Shown: one piece after another, positions 29,837 to 38,490 of the stretch
How positions within the stretch are numbered: the first letter of the stretch is position 1
How the letters are laid out: each line of letters starts with the position of its first letter
From: DATFQE01 sp963738205
GTDB taxonomy: Bacteria; Actinomycetota; Thermoleophilia; Gaiellales; Gaiellaceae
Assembly (NCBI GenBank): GCA_963738205.1
Contig: CAVTVQ010000006.1
Coordinates: forward strand, 248,001 to 312,000
Length of the DNA: 64,000 nucleotides
Direction of reading: 5' to 3'
The notes under the pieces: model-generated
Database searches by the model: none
The model's input: the letters and a program-made list of their open reading frames with translations, nothing else
Told to the model about the DNA's origin: nothing
Made by a program: the position numbers and the translations under genes

Positions 29837-30187
29837 CTCCCCGCCCAGGCGTGCCGCGAGGGACTGCACAGGGCGGGGGCCCCGAGGCCTGCGGCCCGAC
29901 CCGAGGCCCCCGCTAAGAGCGGCGGGGGAGACAGCAGCGCCGCCCCGCGCGTATCTAACCCAGGCTTGGAACCGCGAAGGTAGGTCCCGTGCGGCCTGAT
30001 CGGCGCATCGGGTTTCGGCCCACCGGGCCAAGAAAACGGCCGAGGTCTCGAGGACGCGAAAAGGAAAGGGCGCCCCGACCGCTGCGGCCCCGGCGGGACG
30101 CCCCATGTTCTGTTCGGCAGCGCGACCCCGGCCGGAGTCCCTCCTTCGAGTGACGCGGCCGCGAGGACCCTACATCGAGTTTCGACG
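29837..30187. other. GC-rich intergenic region without a gene
   Basis: About 350 bp. The only feature I see is a strong 9-bp hairpin, GCGGGGGCC (29873-29881) with GGCCCCCGC (29905-29913). It has no T-tract. No frame here looks coding. Confidence 0.5.
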
Positions 30188-30751
30188 TCAGCGTCGTCGA
30201 TTTCCGAAGTCGACGGTGACGATCGTGACCGGCGAGCCGCCGTAGACGCCGGGCGCCGTCGCCATGCTCACGGTCCCGACCCCGACCTCGCGCCACTGGC
30301 GTGACAGCACGTTCTCGCGGTGGCCCTGCGAGGTCATCCAGGAGCGGACGACAGTCAGCGCCGCCAGCGTCGTCGGCGACTGCCAGAAGATGTTCTCGCC
30401 GACTGCCCACTTGCGGAACCCCGTGTCGCCGTAGAAGCGCTCGATGCGCCGCCAGAACGGCGTCCCGTCGGCGGACTTGTGGTCGAAGAAGCCGCGGCGC
30501 CCCATCTGCGACGAGTGCCGGCGGGCGGACGCCGCAAGTGCGCGCGAGGGGCGGAGCCCACGCAGGCCGTGCGCCGCGCGGACGCGGTTCAGCTCCTGGA
30601 TCACGTTGCTGCCGAGCGCAGCCGGGACGGCGCGCGTGCCCGGGAGTGCGGGCGACGGAGCGGGCGGCTGGGGGGCGGCGACCGGCGCTGCGGCCGCCAG
30701 ACCGGCTGCGAGCACGAAGAGAACGAGTACGAGCGTCGTCCGTGGGAGCAT
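30188..30751 (-). CDS. Secreted CAP-domain (SCP/YkwD-like) protein
   Basis: 187 residues. Signal peptide (about 1-25), Pro/Ala linker, then a CAP domain: NVIQELNRVRAAHGLRGLR, SRALAASARRHSSQM, FFDHKSADGTPFWRRI, WAVGENIFW and VRSWMTSQGHRENVLSRQWREVGVG. The conserved CAP-cavity residues (His in SARRHSSQM, Glu in GENI, His in GHRENVL) are present. Bacterial YkwD-like CAP proteins are extracellular; their activity is unresolved. ATG start with GGAGG upstream. Confidence 0.9.
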   Translation of the reverse strand: MLPRTTLVLVLFVLAAGLAAAAPVAAPQPPAPSPALPGTRAVPAALGSNVIQELNRVRAAHGLRGLRPSRALAASARRHSSQMGRRGFFDHKSADGTPFWRRIERFYGDTGFRKWAVGENIFWQSPTTLAALTVVRSWMTSQGHRENVLSRQWREVGVGTVSMATAPGVYGGSPVTIVTVDFGNRRR

Positions 30752-30930
30752 GAGGGGGGAACCTCCTGGTCACTTCGCTTCGCCACGAGGTAGATGCGCG
30801 GCCGCAGCCGGTTCTAAGCGCCCTCGCGGACGAAAGTCACGTCTTCTTCAAAAGCAAGCGCGCGCACCCTACAAGACCGACGCGCAACGTGCGCGCGCAT
30901 GGTGCAAGATCGTGAAAAGGTGGCCGGAGG

Positions 30931-31389
30931 TTAGGCAGGAAGTGCGTCGAGAACCTGCTGGGCGTGCGTGTCGGGCTTGACCCGGCGCATCACCTTGGCC
31001 ACGTTGCCTTCCCGGTCGATCACGAACGTGGAGCGCTCGATCCCCATGTAGGTCTTGCCGTACATCGAGCGCTCGCCCCAGACGCCGTAGTCGTCCGCCA
31101 CGGCGTGGTTCGGGTCAGCGAGCAGCGTGAACGGCAGGCCGTACTTCTGCTTGAACTTGACGTGCGACTGCTCGTCGTCCGGGCTGATCCCGAGCACGAC
31201 CGCCCCGCGCTCGCCGAATGCGTCGTAATTGTCGCGGATGCCACAGGCCTGCGCCGTGCAACCGGGCGTGTCGTCCTTGGGATAGAAGTAGACGACGACT
31301 GGGCGCCCTCGGAGATCGGACAGCCGCACGGTCTTTCCTTCGTCGCTCGTGAGCTCGAAATCGGGCGCGGGCTTGCCTTCCTCGACCAC
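30931..31389 (-). CDS. bcp: Thiol peroxidase Bcp/PrxQ (peroxiredoxin)
   Basis: Thioredoxin-dependent peroxidase (152 aa) reducing H2O2 and organic hydroperoxides. APDFELTSDEG at the N-terminus, peroxidatic Cys in DTPGCTAQAC with the resolving Cys five residues later (atypical 2-Cys PrxQ), then ADDYGVWGER and RSTFVIDREG. The common PGCTxEAC Glu is Gln here. Divergent from the small membrane protein gene with 24 bp between. Confidence 0.95.
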   Translation of the reverse strand: MVEEGKPAPDFELTSDEGKTVRLSDLRGRPVVVYFYPKDDTPGCTAQACGIRDNYDAFGERGAVVLGISPDDEQSHVKFKQKYGLPFTLLADPNHAVADDYGVWGERSMYGKTYMGIERSTFVIDREGNVAKVMRRVKPDTHAQQVLDALPA

Positions 31390-31413
31390 GGTGCGAGCCT
31401 ATACATTCGCGCC

Positions 31414-31770
31414 GTGGTCGCCGCCCACGAAACGCTCGCGGTCCTCGTGATCGCGGTCGCGGTGGTGGCGTCCGCCGCCGGGGCGTACGCCTACCGGCGC
31501 CGCGGGTCGGCCGGTGGGATCGTGCGTCACCTGCTCGTGCTCGCGCAGACCCTGCTGATCGCCCAGGTCGGTCTGGGCCTGCTGCTGCTCTCCGACGACA
31601 GGCGCGCCGCGGAGGAGCTCCACTACGCCTACGGCACGCTCGCGCTCGTGGCCGTCCTGGCTCCGTGGTTCTACGCGCCGGCCGAGCCTCGCCGGCGGCT
31701 GTTGTGGTTCGCCGGGGCTACCCTGCTGGCAGGCGCGCTTGCTCTGCGCGCCTATATGACCGGCGCATGA
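31414..31770 (+). CDS. Four-helix integral membrane protein, unknown function
   Basis: 118 residues, nearly all hydrophobic, four predicted membrane helices (about 6-24, 36-55, 68-84, 93-113). Conserved-looking His residues in VRHLLVLAQ and ELHYAYG are positioned like ligands in small cytochrome-b- or heme-transport-like proteins, but I recognise no family. GTG start at 31414 gives a compact protein. The stop overlaps the next ATG (ATGA). Confidence 0.65.
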   Translation: MVAAHETLAVLVIAVAVVASAAGAYAYRRRGSAGGIVRHLLVLAQTLLIAQVGLGLLLLSDDRRAAEELHYAYGTLALVAVLAPWFYAPAEPRRRLLWFAGATLLAGALALRAYMTGA

Positions 31771-32144
31771 GGCGACTGATCGGCGACATGAACCCGTTCG
31801 TCCGCGGCCTGCTCGTGGTGGGCCTGATCGCGGTCGTCGTCGTCGTGCTCCAGCTGCAGGCGACCTTGACGGCGCTGTTCCTGCTCGCCCAGATCGCGTT
31901 CTTCCTCGCGATCGCGTTCTTCATCTACCTGGTCTGGCGCGAGCGGCGGTCGGACATCGACACCTGGTCGACCCGTGCCCGGGTTGCGTTCTACGCGGCT
32001 GCCGCCCTGATCGTGGTCGACCTCGGCGCCTTCTTCCTCGCGAGGCCGTCCGGCCGCGACGCGCTGGCGTTCTTCGGAGTACTGATCATCTGCGGCTTCG
32101 CGATGTTCCGCGTCTGGCGCGACCAGCACTCGTACGGCCTGTAG
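31767..32144 (+). CDS. Three-helix membrane protein, unknown function
   Basis: 125 residues with membrane segments at about 12-32, 35-53 and 71-90/95-112, separated by a charged RERRSDIDTWSTRARV loop. Translationally coupled to the preceding membrane protein gene, so the two probably form a complex. No family recognised. Confidence 0.65.
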   Translation: MRRLIGDMNPFVRGLLVVGLIAVVVVVLQLQATLTALFLLAQIAFFLAIAFFIYLVWRERRSDIDTWSTRARVAFYAAAALIVVDLGAFFLARPSGRDALAFFGVLIICGFAMFRVWRDQHSYGL

Positions 32145-32190
32145 CGCCTCCCGCGGCCGGGTCCGTTCGCGGCGTGACCCATGTTCGCCC

Positions 32191-32220
32191 GGTGCCAGGC
32201 ACCGTCACGAAAGCGTGACG
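32191..32220. repeat. Adjacent small palindromes (GGTGCCAGGCACC and a CGTCACG hairpin)
   Basis: GGTGCCAGGCACC (32191-32203) is immediately followed by CGTCACG-AAAG-CGTGACG (32203-32220), a perfect 7-bp stem with a 4-nt loop. Located between convergent genes (stops at 32144 and 32371). It could be a bidirectional terminator or REP-type element. Confidence 0.5.
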
Positions 32221-32370
32221 AAGCGTCCACAGCGCAAACGCGCTTCGCGAGCCGTTTCGCCCCGTTCACCCGGCCGACGGACAGGCCACGCCGGGCCGCG
32301 TGACGAAGGCAGGCTGGGTAACGCGGGCGTCACAGACCGCGCCCAGGGGACTCGGCCCCACCGAACCTGG

Positions 32371-33066
32371 CTAGGAAGGCGCTTCGACCCGCGCGCCTGC
32401 GCCGTCGAGGGCAGCGAGTGCCTCGCGGATCGGCATCGAACGGCCGACGAAGATCGGCGTGTCGCGCTCGGTGTAGCGCGACGCCTCGCTGTCCCGCAGC
32501 GTCAGCATCAGGTGCATGAAGTCGGCCGGCTCCTCGCATTCGAACGCGGTCATGAACTCCTGGTCGTCGATCCCGAACGAGTACGTCGTGTGGTTCTGGA
32601 TCGTCGCGAAGCGGGCGCCGGTCGCGATGTGCTCGTCCATCGCACGCTGGCGTTCCTCGTCGGACAGCGCGTACCAGGAGCGCAGCTTCACGAACGGGTA
32701 GACCACGAGGTACGGGTGACCGCGCGGGACGACCTTCCGCGCCTTGCGCGCGCTCGTGTACTGGGACGGCTTCGTCGTCGCCAGGTACGAGTACGGCGTA
32801 GTCAACCAGCCCGACAGCGGCGAGGCGTTGAGCGCGGCCCCGAGGTCGCCAAGATCCTCGTAGCGCTCCGTGATCTTCCAGAGGAAGAAGTCGCAGTCCG
32901 GCCGCACACCCGTCGTCGAGTAGGCGCGCAGGCCGTCCATGCGCTCCGCCCAGGACTCGACCACGTCCGCGAAGGCGTCCTTCATCGCCGCCCGCTCCTC
33001 CACGGGGAGTCGCCGCCAGCCGGGATCGACCCGGTAGAAGGCGTAAGCGACGTACTGCCCGCTCAT
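32371..33066 (-). CDS. hemQ: Coproheme decarboxylase (chlorite dismutase family)
   Basis: Heme b synthase of the coproporphyrin-dependent pathway used by Gram-positive bacteria (231 aa). It converts coproheme to heme b using peroxide. Family features: YVAYAFYRVDPGWRRL, LRAYSTTGVRPDCDFFLWK, SYLATTKPSQYT, YPFVKLRSWYAL and the heme-proximal His region in IQNHTTYSFGIDDQEFMTAFE. Full length. Its presence supports an actinobacterial or Firmicute-type heme pathway. Confidence 0.95.
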   Translation of the reverse strand: MSGQYVAYAFYRVDPGWRRLPVEERAAMKDAFADVVESWAERMDGLRAYSTTGVRPDCDFFLWKITERYEDLGDLGAALNASPLSGWLTTPYSYLATTKPSQYTSARKARKVVPRGHPYLVVYPFVKLRSWYALSDEERQRAMDEHIATGARFATIQNHTTYSFGIDDQEFMTAFECEEPADFMHLMLTLRDSEASRYTERDTPIFVGRSMPIREALAALDGAGARVEAPS

Positions 33067-33077
33067 GGGCTCTAAGC

Positions 33078-34223
33078 CTAGTCCCCGCAGTTGACCTCGC
33101 CGGCGATCGCGTTCTCGGCGGCACGCTTCACCGGCTCGTAGCTCGCCTTCGCCGTGCCGTCCACGTACCGGACGCCCGACTGCCAGCCGCGCAGGTCGAT
33201 CTCGTCGAACACGTGGAAGAGCAGGATCCCGACGACGGTCTCCTGGCAGTAGGCGAGCCTGATCGCCTTGCTGTAGTCGTCGGCCTGGACGTCTTCGGAC
33301 ACGGGCTTGACCGACGGGAACTCCCTGCCCTCGTAGAGCCCCGCCTTGTCCTCCGGGATGCGGGTCTCGACCCCGAACTCGCTGTAGAGGATGGGCAGGT
33401 CCTCGCCCTCCTGCGCCGTTCCGTCGAACGCCTCGCCGAGCAGGGTGCGCAGCCGCTCGTAGTCGCCGAGCGTGATCGTCGTCGACCCCGGGTGCGGGTT
33501 GCCCGGCGGGACGCTGGAGTTCGTCTCGTACGGGTGGTACGCGAGCATGTCCATGATCGGACGGTCGCGCCCGCTTTCGCGGTACGCGAGGCCGAGGTCG
33601 CGGAGGAACGCGGTCGGCGAGTGCGTGTCCCGCCGGAGCTCCGGGCGGTCGCTGCCGCGCGGAGCCAGTGCGCCGCCGAGCACGTTGACGTCCTCCGATA
33701 CCGCCTTGAGCGCGTCGTAGCTCTCCGCGAGCAGCAGCCCGTAGTCCCGAGCTGCGACGTCCTCACCGCCGGGGCCGAACTGCGGCAGCCAGAAGCGGTT
33801 GAGGTTCGGCTCGTTGCCGATGATGTAGTCACGCGTGGGCAGCTGCCGTGCGAGCGAGGCGGCGTACGCCGCGAAGTCCGCACGGTCCGAGTCCGTCTGC
33901 GGCGTCGTCGCGCTGCCGGCCTGGTAGACGGCGATGAAGAGCCGCACGCCGAGTTCGTCGGCGGCCGCAGCGACGTTGCGAAGAACCAGCAGCTCCTCGG
34001 GCTGCGGCTCGGTCAGGCCCGGCGACCAGATCGAGGTGATGCGCAACGCGTTGAAGCCGGCGTCGCGCACCGCCTGCACACGCGCCCTCGCGGCCGCAGC
34101 ATCGGGCAGGCGCGTCGAGTCCTCGACCGCCCCGGCGAGGAAGTCCTTCTTGTCGTCGCCGCCGCAACCCGCGAGCGCAAGCGCGGCGAGGACGACGGTA
34201 ACCACGCGGAGACCCCGAGACAC
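33078..34223 (-). CDS. Glycosidase-like lipoprotein (clan GH-A type)
   Basis: Lipoprotein (381 aa) with signal peptide and lipobox LALAGC. The body looks like a TIM-barrel glycoside hydrolase: FNALRITSIWSPG, YIIGNEPNLNRFW (candidate acid/base Glu in NEP) and PILYSEFGVET (candidate nucleophile Glu). It is clearly paralogous to the product of 44726-46249 across residues 150-260 (FAAY..., NEPN..RFW.PQ, ESYDALKAV, LAPRGSD). Substrate unknown. GTG start at 34223 gives the signal peptide directly. Divergent from uvrC with 25 bp between. Confidence 0.82.
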   Translation of the reverse strand: MSRGLRVVTVVLAALALAGCGGDDKKDFLAGAVEDSTRLPDAAAARARVQAVRDAGFNALRITSIWSPGLTEPQPEELLVLRNVAAAADELGVRLFIAVYQAGSATTPQTDSDRADFAAYAASLARQLPTRDYIIGNEPNLNRFWLPQFGPGGEDVAARDYGLLLAESYDALKAVSEDVNVLGGALAPRGSDRPELRRDTHSPTAFLRDLGLAYRESGRDRPIMDMLAYHPYETNSSVPPGNPHPGSTTITLGDYERLRTLLGEAFDGTAQEGEDLPILYSEFGVETRIPEDKAGLYEGREFPSVKPVSEDVQADDYSKAIRLAYCQETVVGILLFHVFDEIDLRGWQSGVRYVDGTAKASYEPVKRAAENAIAGEVNCGD

Positions 34224-34248
34224 GGCGGCGGAGACTAGCCTGGCTACG

Positions 34249-36111
34249 GTGACCGCCGTGGCAGCAGCAGACCTCGAGCAGAAGCTGAAACGGCTTCCAG
34301 CCAAGCCCGGCGTCTACATCTTCCGAGACGCCCGCGGCCGTGTGCTCTACATCGGCAAGGCCAAGTCGCTGCGACCCAGGGTTCGGAGCTACTTCCAGAA
34401 GGGCATCCGCAAGTACCAGCAGGCGCAGCTGCCCGAGCGAATCGCCGACCTCGAGGTGATCGTGACCAGCAACGAGGTCGAGGCGCTGCATCTCGAGCAG
34501 AACCTCGTCAAGCGCCACCGGCCCCCCTTCAACGTCAAGCTGCGCGACGACAAGTCGTTTCCGTACATCGCCGTGACGGTGGAGGACGACTATCCGCGCG
34601 TGATGTTCACGCGCGAGCGGCATCGGCGCGGCGTCGTCTATTTCGGGCCGTACGCGAACGCGAAGAAGGTGCGCGAGACGCTCGACGTGCTCAACCGCGT
34701 GTTCCCGTACCGGCCCTGTGAAGGCCCGCAGCCCGGCCGGCACTCGGGGATCCCGTGTCTCGACTACCACATCGAGCGGTGCCTGGCGCCCTGCGTCGGC
34801 TACGTCTCCAAGGAGGACTACCGCGAGATCATCGACGGGGTGATCGAGTTCCTCTCCGGCGAGACCCGCCCGATTCAGCGGCAGTTGGAGGCGAAGATGA
34901 AGGAGGCGGCGGAGCACGAGCGCTTCGAGGAGGCGGCCCGCAACCGGAACCGGCTCTTCGCGGTCCGCCACCTCGCCGAGCGCCAGGCCGCCGACCGCCG
35001 CCACGTCGGCGACGTCGACGTGATCGGCTTCGCGCTCGAAAATGAGCGCGCGGCCGTCCAGGTCTTCCCGCTCCGTGACGGCCGCCTGATCGACCGCTAC
35101 GGCTTCCACCTCGAGAACGTCGAGGGCCAGGATCCGGCGACCGTCCTCGAGGCCTTCATCCTGGAGTACTACGGCTCGACGCCCAGCGTGCCGCCCCAGA
35201 TCATCGTGCCGCCCGAGGCGGGCGACACCGAGGCACTCGCCGAGTTCCTCAGCGAGCGGCGCGGCGCGCGCGTCGAGGTGCGCGTCGCGGAGCGCGGCGA
35301 GAAGCGGCGGCTGCAAGAGCTGGCGACGCAGAACGCCCGGCTGGCGATCGAGCACGAGGACGTCGCCGCCGAGCGCTCCCGCCTCCGCCGCGTCGAGGCG
35401 CTCGAGCAGCTCCGCGAATGCCTCAACCTGGAGGCGCTGCCGCTGCGGATCGAGTGCTACGACATCTCGAACATCCAGGCCGAATCGCCGGTCGGCTCGA
35501 TGGTGGTCTTCCAGGACGCCGTGCCGAAGAAGGCGCACTACCGCAAATTCGGCGTGCGCAGCCTCGAGGACGGGCCCGACGACTTCTCGGCGATGTCGGA
35601 GGTCGTCTCGCGCCGGTTCGCGCGGCTACGCGATGTCGCCGACGAGGAGTACGACGAGTCGTTCTCGGCCGTGCCCAACCTCGTCGTCATCGACGGCGGC
35701 AAGGGGCAGCTCTCCGCAGCGCTGGCGGCGATGCAGGCGTACGACCTGCCGCGCGTCGCGGTGATCGCGCTCGCCAAGCGCGACGAGGAGGTCTTCGTCC
35801 CGGATCGCGCCGACCCGATCGTCCTCTCCCGCCATTCGCCCGGACTGCAGCTGCTGCAGCGGATCCGCGACGAGGCGCATCGCTTCGCGCTCGGCTTCCA
35901 CCGGCAGCGGCGCGACGCGAAGGCGCGCGAGTCGATCTTCGACACGATCCCGGGCGTCGGCCCGGCCCGCCGGCGCGCGCTGCTGCAGCACTTCGGCTCG
36001 GCCGAGCGGTTCCTCGCCGCGACGCAGGAAGAGCTCGAGGGCGTTCCTGGCCTGCCGGCCAGGACGGCGCGGTCGATCTACGCCCACCTGCACAAGGCAG
36101 GCCGCGCCTAA
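34249..36111 (+). CDS. uvrC: UvrABC excinuclease subunit C
   Basis: Nucleotide-excision-repair nuclease (620 aa) making both incisions around a UvrB-marked lesion. N-terminal GIY-YIG domain (PGVYIFRDARGRVLYIGKAKSLR); Cys-rich region CLDYHIERCLAPC; UVR/UvrB-binding motif (EAKMKEAAEHERFEEAARNR); C-terminal RNase H-like nuclease (ECYDISNIQ, NLVVIDGGKGQLSAA, FALGFHRQRR); tandem HhH (IPGVGPARRRALLQHFGS, VPGLPARTARSIY). GTG start at 34249; an alternative GTG is 9 bp downstream. Confidence 0.97.
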   Translation: MTAVAAADLEQKLKRLPAKPGVYIFRDARGRVLYIGKAKSLRPRVRSYFQKGIRKYQQAQLPERIADLEVIVTSNEVEALHLEQNLVKRHRPPFNVKLRDDKSFPYIAVTVEDDYPRVMFTRERHRRGVVYFGPYANAKKVRETLDVLNRVFPYRPCEGPQPGRHSGIPCLDYHIERCLAPCVGYVSKEDYREIIDGVIEFLSGETRPIQRQLEAKMKEAAEHERFEEAARNRNRLFAVRHLAERQAADRRHVGDVDVIGFALENERAAVQVFPLRDGRLIDRYGFHLENVEGQDPATVLEAFILEYYGSTPSVPPQIIVPPEAGDTEALAEFLSERRGARVEVRVAERGEKRRLQELATQNARLAIEHEDVAAERSRLRRVEALEQLRECLNLEALPLRIECYDISNIQAESPVGSMVVFQDAVPKKAHYRKFGVRSLEDGPDDFSAMSEVVSRRFARLRDVADEEYDESFSAVPNLVVIDGGKGQLSAALAAMQAYDLPRVAVIALAKRDEEVFVPDRADPIVLSRHSPGLQLLQRIRDEAHRFALGFHRQRRDAKARESIFDTIPGVGPARRRALLQHFGSAERFLAATQEELEGVPGLPARTARSIYAHLHKAGRA

Positions 36112-36156
36112 CGGACGCGGAGCGGCGGGCGTCCTGTCGTTCCTGCAGGCAGACGG

Positions 36157-37437
36157 CTAGAAGTCGCCGCCACCGCCGAAGTCGCCGCCGCCACCGCCGC
36201 CGAAGTCCCCGCCGCCGAAGTCGCCGCCCCCTTGGTCACCGCCGAAGTCGCCTGTGTCCGCCGCGTCCGTGCCCGCCTCGGCGCTGCCGGGGAAGAAGCC
36301 GCCGCTGAGCGCCGAGCCGATCAGCAGGCCGGGGAAGAGGCCGCCGAACGACCCGAAGAAGCCGCCGGCGTAGGGCGACAGCCCCGGAGCCGCCCAGTAC
36401 GGCCTGCGCTGGCCGCCGACGAGCACCTCACGTTGCTCGGGCTCGTCGCCCGCCTCGACGCGGGTCGCGTCGGCGGCGCAGGCCGGCACCTCGCGCGGCT
36501 CGCCGCCCGGCGGTGCCCAGAGGACGTTGCGCACCGAGGGCCCGTGGCGCGGATCGAAGAAGCACGGCGGTCGCCGCTCGGGCGGCTCGTGACCCTCGAG
36601 CCGCGCTTTCGCGCTCGCCATCTCGTACCGGCCCTCCTCGAGCGCGCTCGACACGGCCGCGAGGTCGCCCGGCCGGCGGGCGGTGTCGTAGGCGCGGTCG
36701 GCGCGCTCGTAGGCCTCGACGGCGTTGCCGTACTGCGTCTTGGCGTCACGGTCGACGTCGGGCATCTCGACGTCGAGGTCGAGCGCGCGGATGTCGTCGG
36801 CGAGCGCGAGCATGTCTTCCTGCGCGACCGCCTTACCGGTTGCCAGTTGCTCGCGCTCCCGCCGGGCCTGCCGCCGCCGACGGAAGAAGACGACGCCGAC
36901 GATCGCCGCACCCACCGCCGCGAGGATCGGCCAGAGGCTGCCGTCGGACGAGCCGCCGGACCCGCCGCCCGACTCTCCGCCCCGCGCCGCGCCGACCTTG
37001 TCCACGAAGGCGAGCAAGGTCGGCGCAAGGCCGTCGTCGCTGTGCTCCCGGAACGCCTCGGTGGCGAGGCTGGCGGCCTCGCCCTTCGCCAGCACGCTGC
37101 TGCCTGCGCGGAACTGGCCGCCCACGACGACCGCGTAGGTGCCGGGGCGGTCGAGCTTTCCGGCCAGCAGCCTCAGCGTCTCGGTTGGGTCGCCGCCCGC
37201 CTCGGCCCGTGCGGCCTGCGGGAGGATCGCGATGTACAGCGGGCCGGCGTCGGAAGCCGCGATGCGGTCGCGAAGCCGGTCGGCGTCGGCGGCTGAGATC
37301 GTCGGGTCGGCCTGCGGGTCGACGTAGACCGGGTCGGAGGCGAGGGCTTCGGCCGCGCGGTCGATGATCGCGCCCGCCGCCGCGGTGCCCGGCAGCGCGA
37401 GCGCGACGGCGATCAGCAGGAAGAGGAGGCGGGGCAC
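36157..37437 (-). CDS. TPM-domain-like membrane protein with Gly-rich tail (YgcG-like)
   Basis: 426 residues. Signal peptide (about 1-21), extracellular alpha/beta domain resembling TPM/YgcG (VYVDPQADPTISAADADRLRDRI..., PLYIAILPQAA), Gly/Ser linker, one membrane helix (WPILAAVGAAIVGVVFF, about 168-185), a basic helix, a charged coiled-coil-like segment (about 205-270), a Cys-containing domain (PPCFFDPRHGPSVRNVLW, EVPACAADATR), and a C-terminal run of GGDFGG repeats. Function unknown. GTG start at 37437. Confidence 0.75.
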   Translation of the reverse strand: MPRLLFLLIAVALALPGTAAAGAIIDRAAEALASDPVYVDPQADPTISAADADRLRDRIAASDAGPLYIAILPQAARAEAGGDPTETLRLLAGKLDRPGTYAVVVGGQFRAGSSVLAKGEAASLATEAFREHSDDGLAPTLLAFVDKVGAARGGESGGGSGGSSDGSLWPILAAVGAAIVGVVFFRRRRQARREREQLATGKAVAQEDMLALADDIRALDLDVEMPDVDRDAKTQYGNAVEAYERADRAYDTARRPGDLAAVSSALEEGRYEMASAKARLEGHEPPERRPPCFFDPRHGPSVRNVLWAPPGGEPREVPACAADATRVEAGDEPEQREVLVGGQRRPYWAAPGLSPYAGGFFGSFGGLFPGLLIGSALSGGFFPGSAEAGTDAADTGDFGGDQGGGDFGGGDFGGGGGGDFGGGGDF

Positions 37438-37575
37438 GCCGTAAGCATGCCCGTCGGGGCAAGGCGGAGACGTCGGAGCCGCGGAGCATGTCGCCGGTGT
37501 AGAGCCTTAGGTAGGTCGAGGTCCAGCCTTCGGTCGGATACGCGCGACCGCCGGGCTGCGTACGGTTTCCACGAG

Positions 37576-38490
37576 ATGAGCAGTGAACGCCGGCCGGTGA
37601 TCTCCGCGCGACGGGTCGTCAAGCGCTACGGCCGCACGACCGCGCTCGCAGGGCTCGAGGCTGAAATCGCCCCCGGGATCACCGGGTTGCTCGGCTCGAA
37701 CGGAGCGGGGAAGACGACGTTCATTTCGCTCGTCCTCGGTCTGCGCTCGCGCGACGAAGGTGAGCTGACCGTGCTCGGCCGCGATCCGGCGACGGCGGGG
37801 ATCGAGGTGCGGGCACGCATCGGCTACGCGCCCGAGCACCACGACCTGCCCTCGGAGCTGGCCGCCAACGACTTCGTGCGTCACCTCGCGGAGATGCACC
37901 TCCTGCCCCGGCGCGCCGCGGTCCAGCGCGCCAACGAAGCCCTGTGGCTGGTCGGCCTCGGCGAGGAGCGCTTCCGCCCGGTCGGCGAGATGTCGACCGG
38001 CCAGCGCCAGCGGGTCAAGCTGGCCTCGGCGATCGCCCACGATCCCGAGCTCGTCCTCCTCGACGAGCCGACCGACGGCCTCGACCCGGTGCAGCGCACC
38101 GAGATGCTCGCGCTGATTCGGCGCATCGGCAGCGACTTCGGCGTCGACATCCTGGTGTCGTCCCACCACCTCGAGGAGGTGGAGCGGATCTGCGACAGCG
38201 TCGTGATCGTCGAGGGCGGAGTCGTCGTGCACGCGGGGACGCTCACGGAGCTGCGGCGCGGCCCGGAGGGGCTCGTGGTCGAGGTGGACGAGAAGGCCGA
38301 CGAGCTCGCGTCGATCCTCGCGGAGCGCGGCCTCGACGTGAGGCTGGATGGGGCTGTCCTCTTCCTCGCGCCCGACGACGCCGCCTACGACGCCGTCCGG
38401 GACGCGGTCGCCGATCTCGGAGTCGGGCTACGACGGCTCGAGCCGCGTGGCCGGACGCTCGAAGACGTCTACCTGGGAACCGGGCTGTGA
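37576..38490 (+). CDS. ABC transporter ATP-binding protein (first of pair)
   Basis: ATPase subunit (304 aa) of an ABC-2-type exporter. Walker A GSNGAGKTT (about 42-50), signature STGQRQRVKLASA, Walker B ELVLLDEPTDGLDP and H-loop SSHHLEEV. A C-terminal accessory domain of about 80 residues follows. ATG start at 37576. First gene of a four-gene cistron (ATPase, permease, ATPase, permease), each overlapping the next by 4 bp. Confidence 0.95.
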   Translation: MSSERRPVISARRVVKRYGRTTALAGLEAEIAPGITGLLGSNGAGKTTFISLVLGLRSRDEGELTVLGRDPATAGIEVRARIGYAPEHHDLPSELAANDFVRHLAEMHLLPRRAAVQRANEALWLVGLGEERFRPVGEMSTGQRQRVKLASAIAHDPELVLLDEPTDGLDPVQRTEMLALIRRIGSDFGVDILVSSHHLEEVERICDSVVIVEGGVVVHAGTLTELRRGPEGLVVEVDEKADELASILAERGLDVRLDGAVLFLAPDDAAYDAVRDAVADLGVGLRRLEPRGRTLEDVYLGTGL

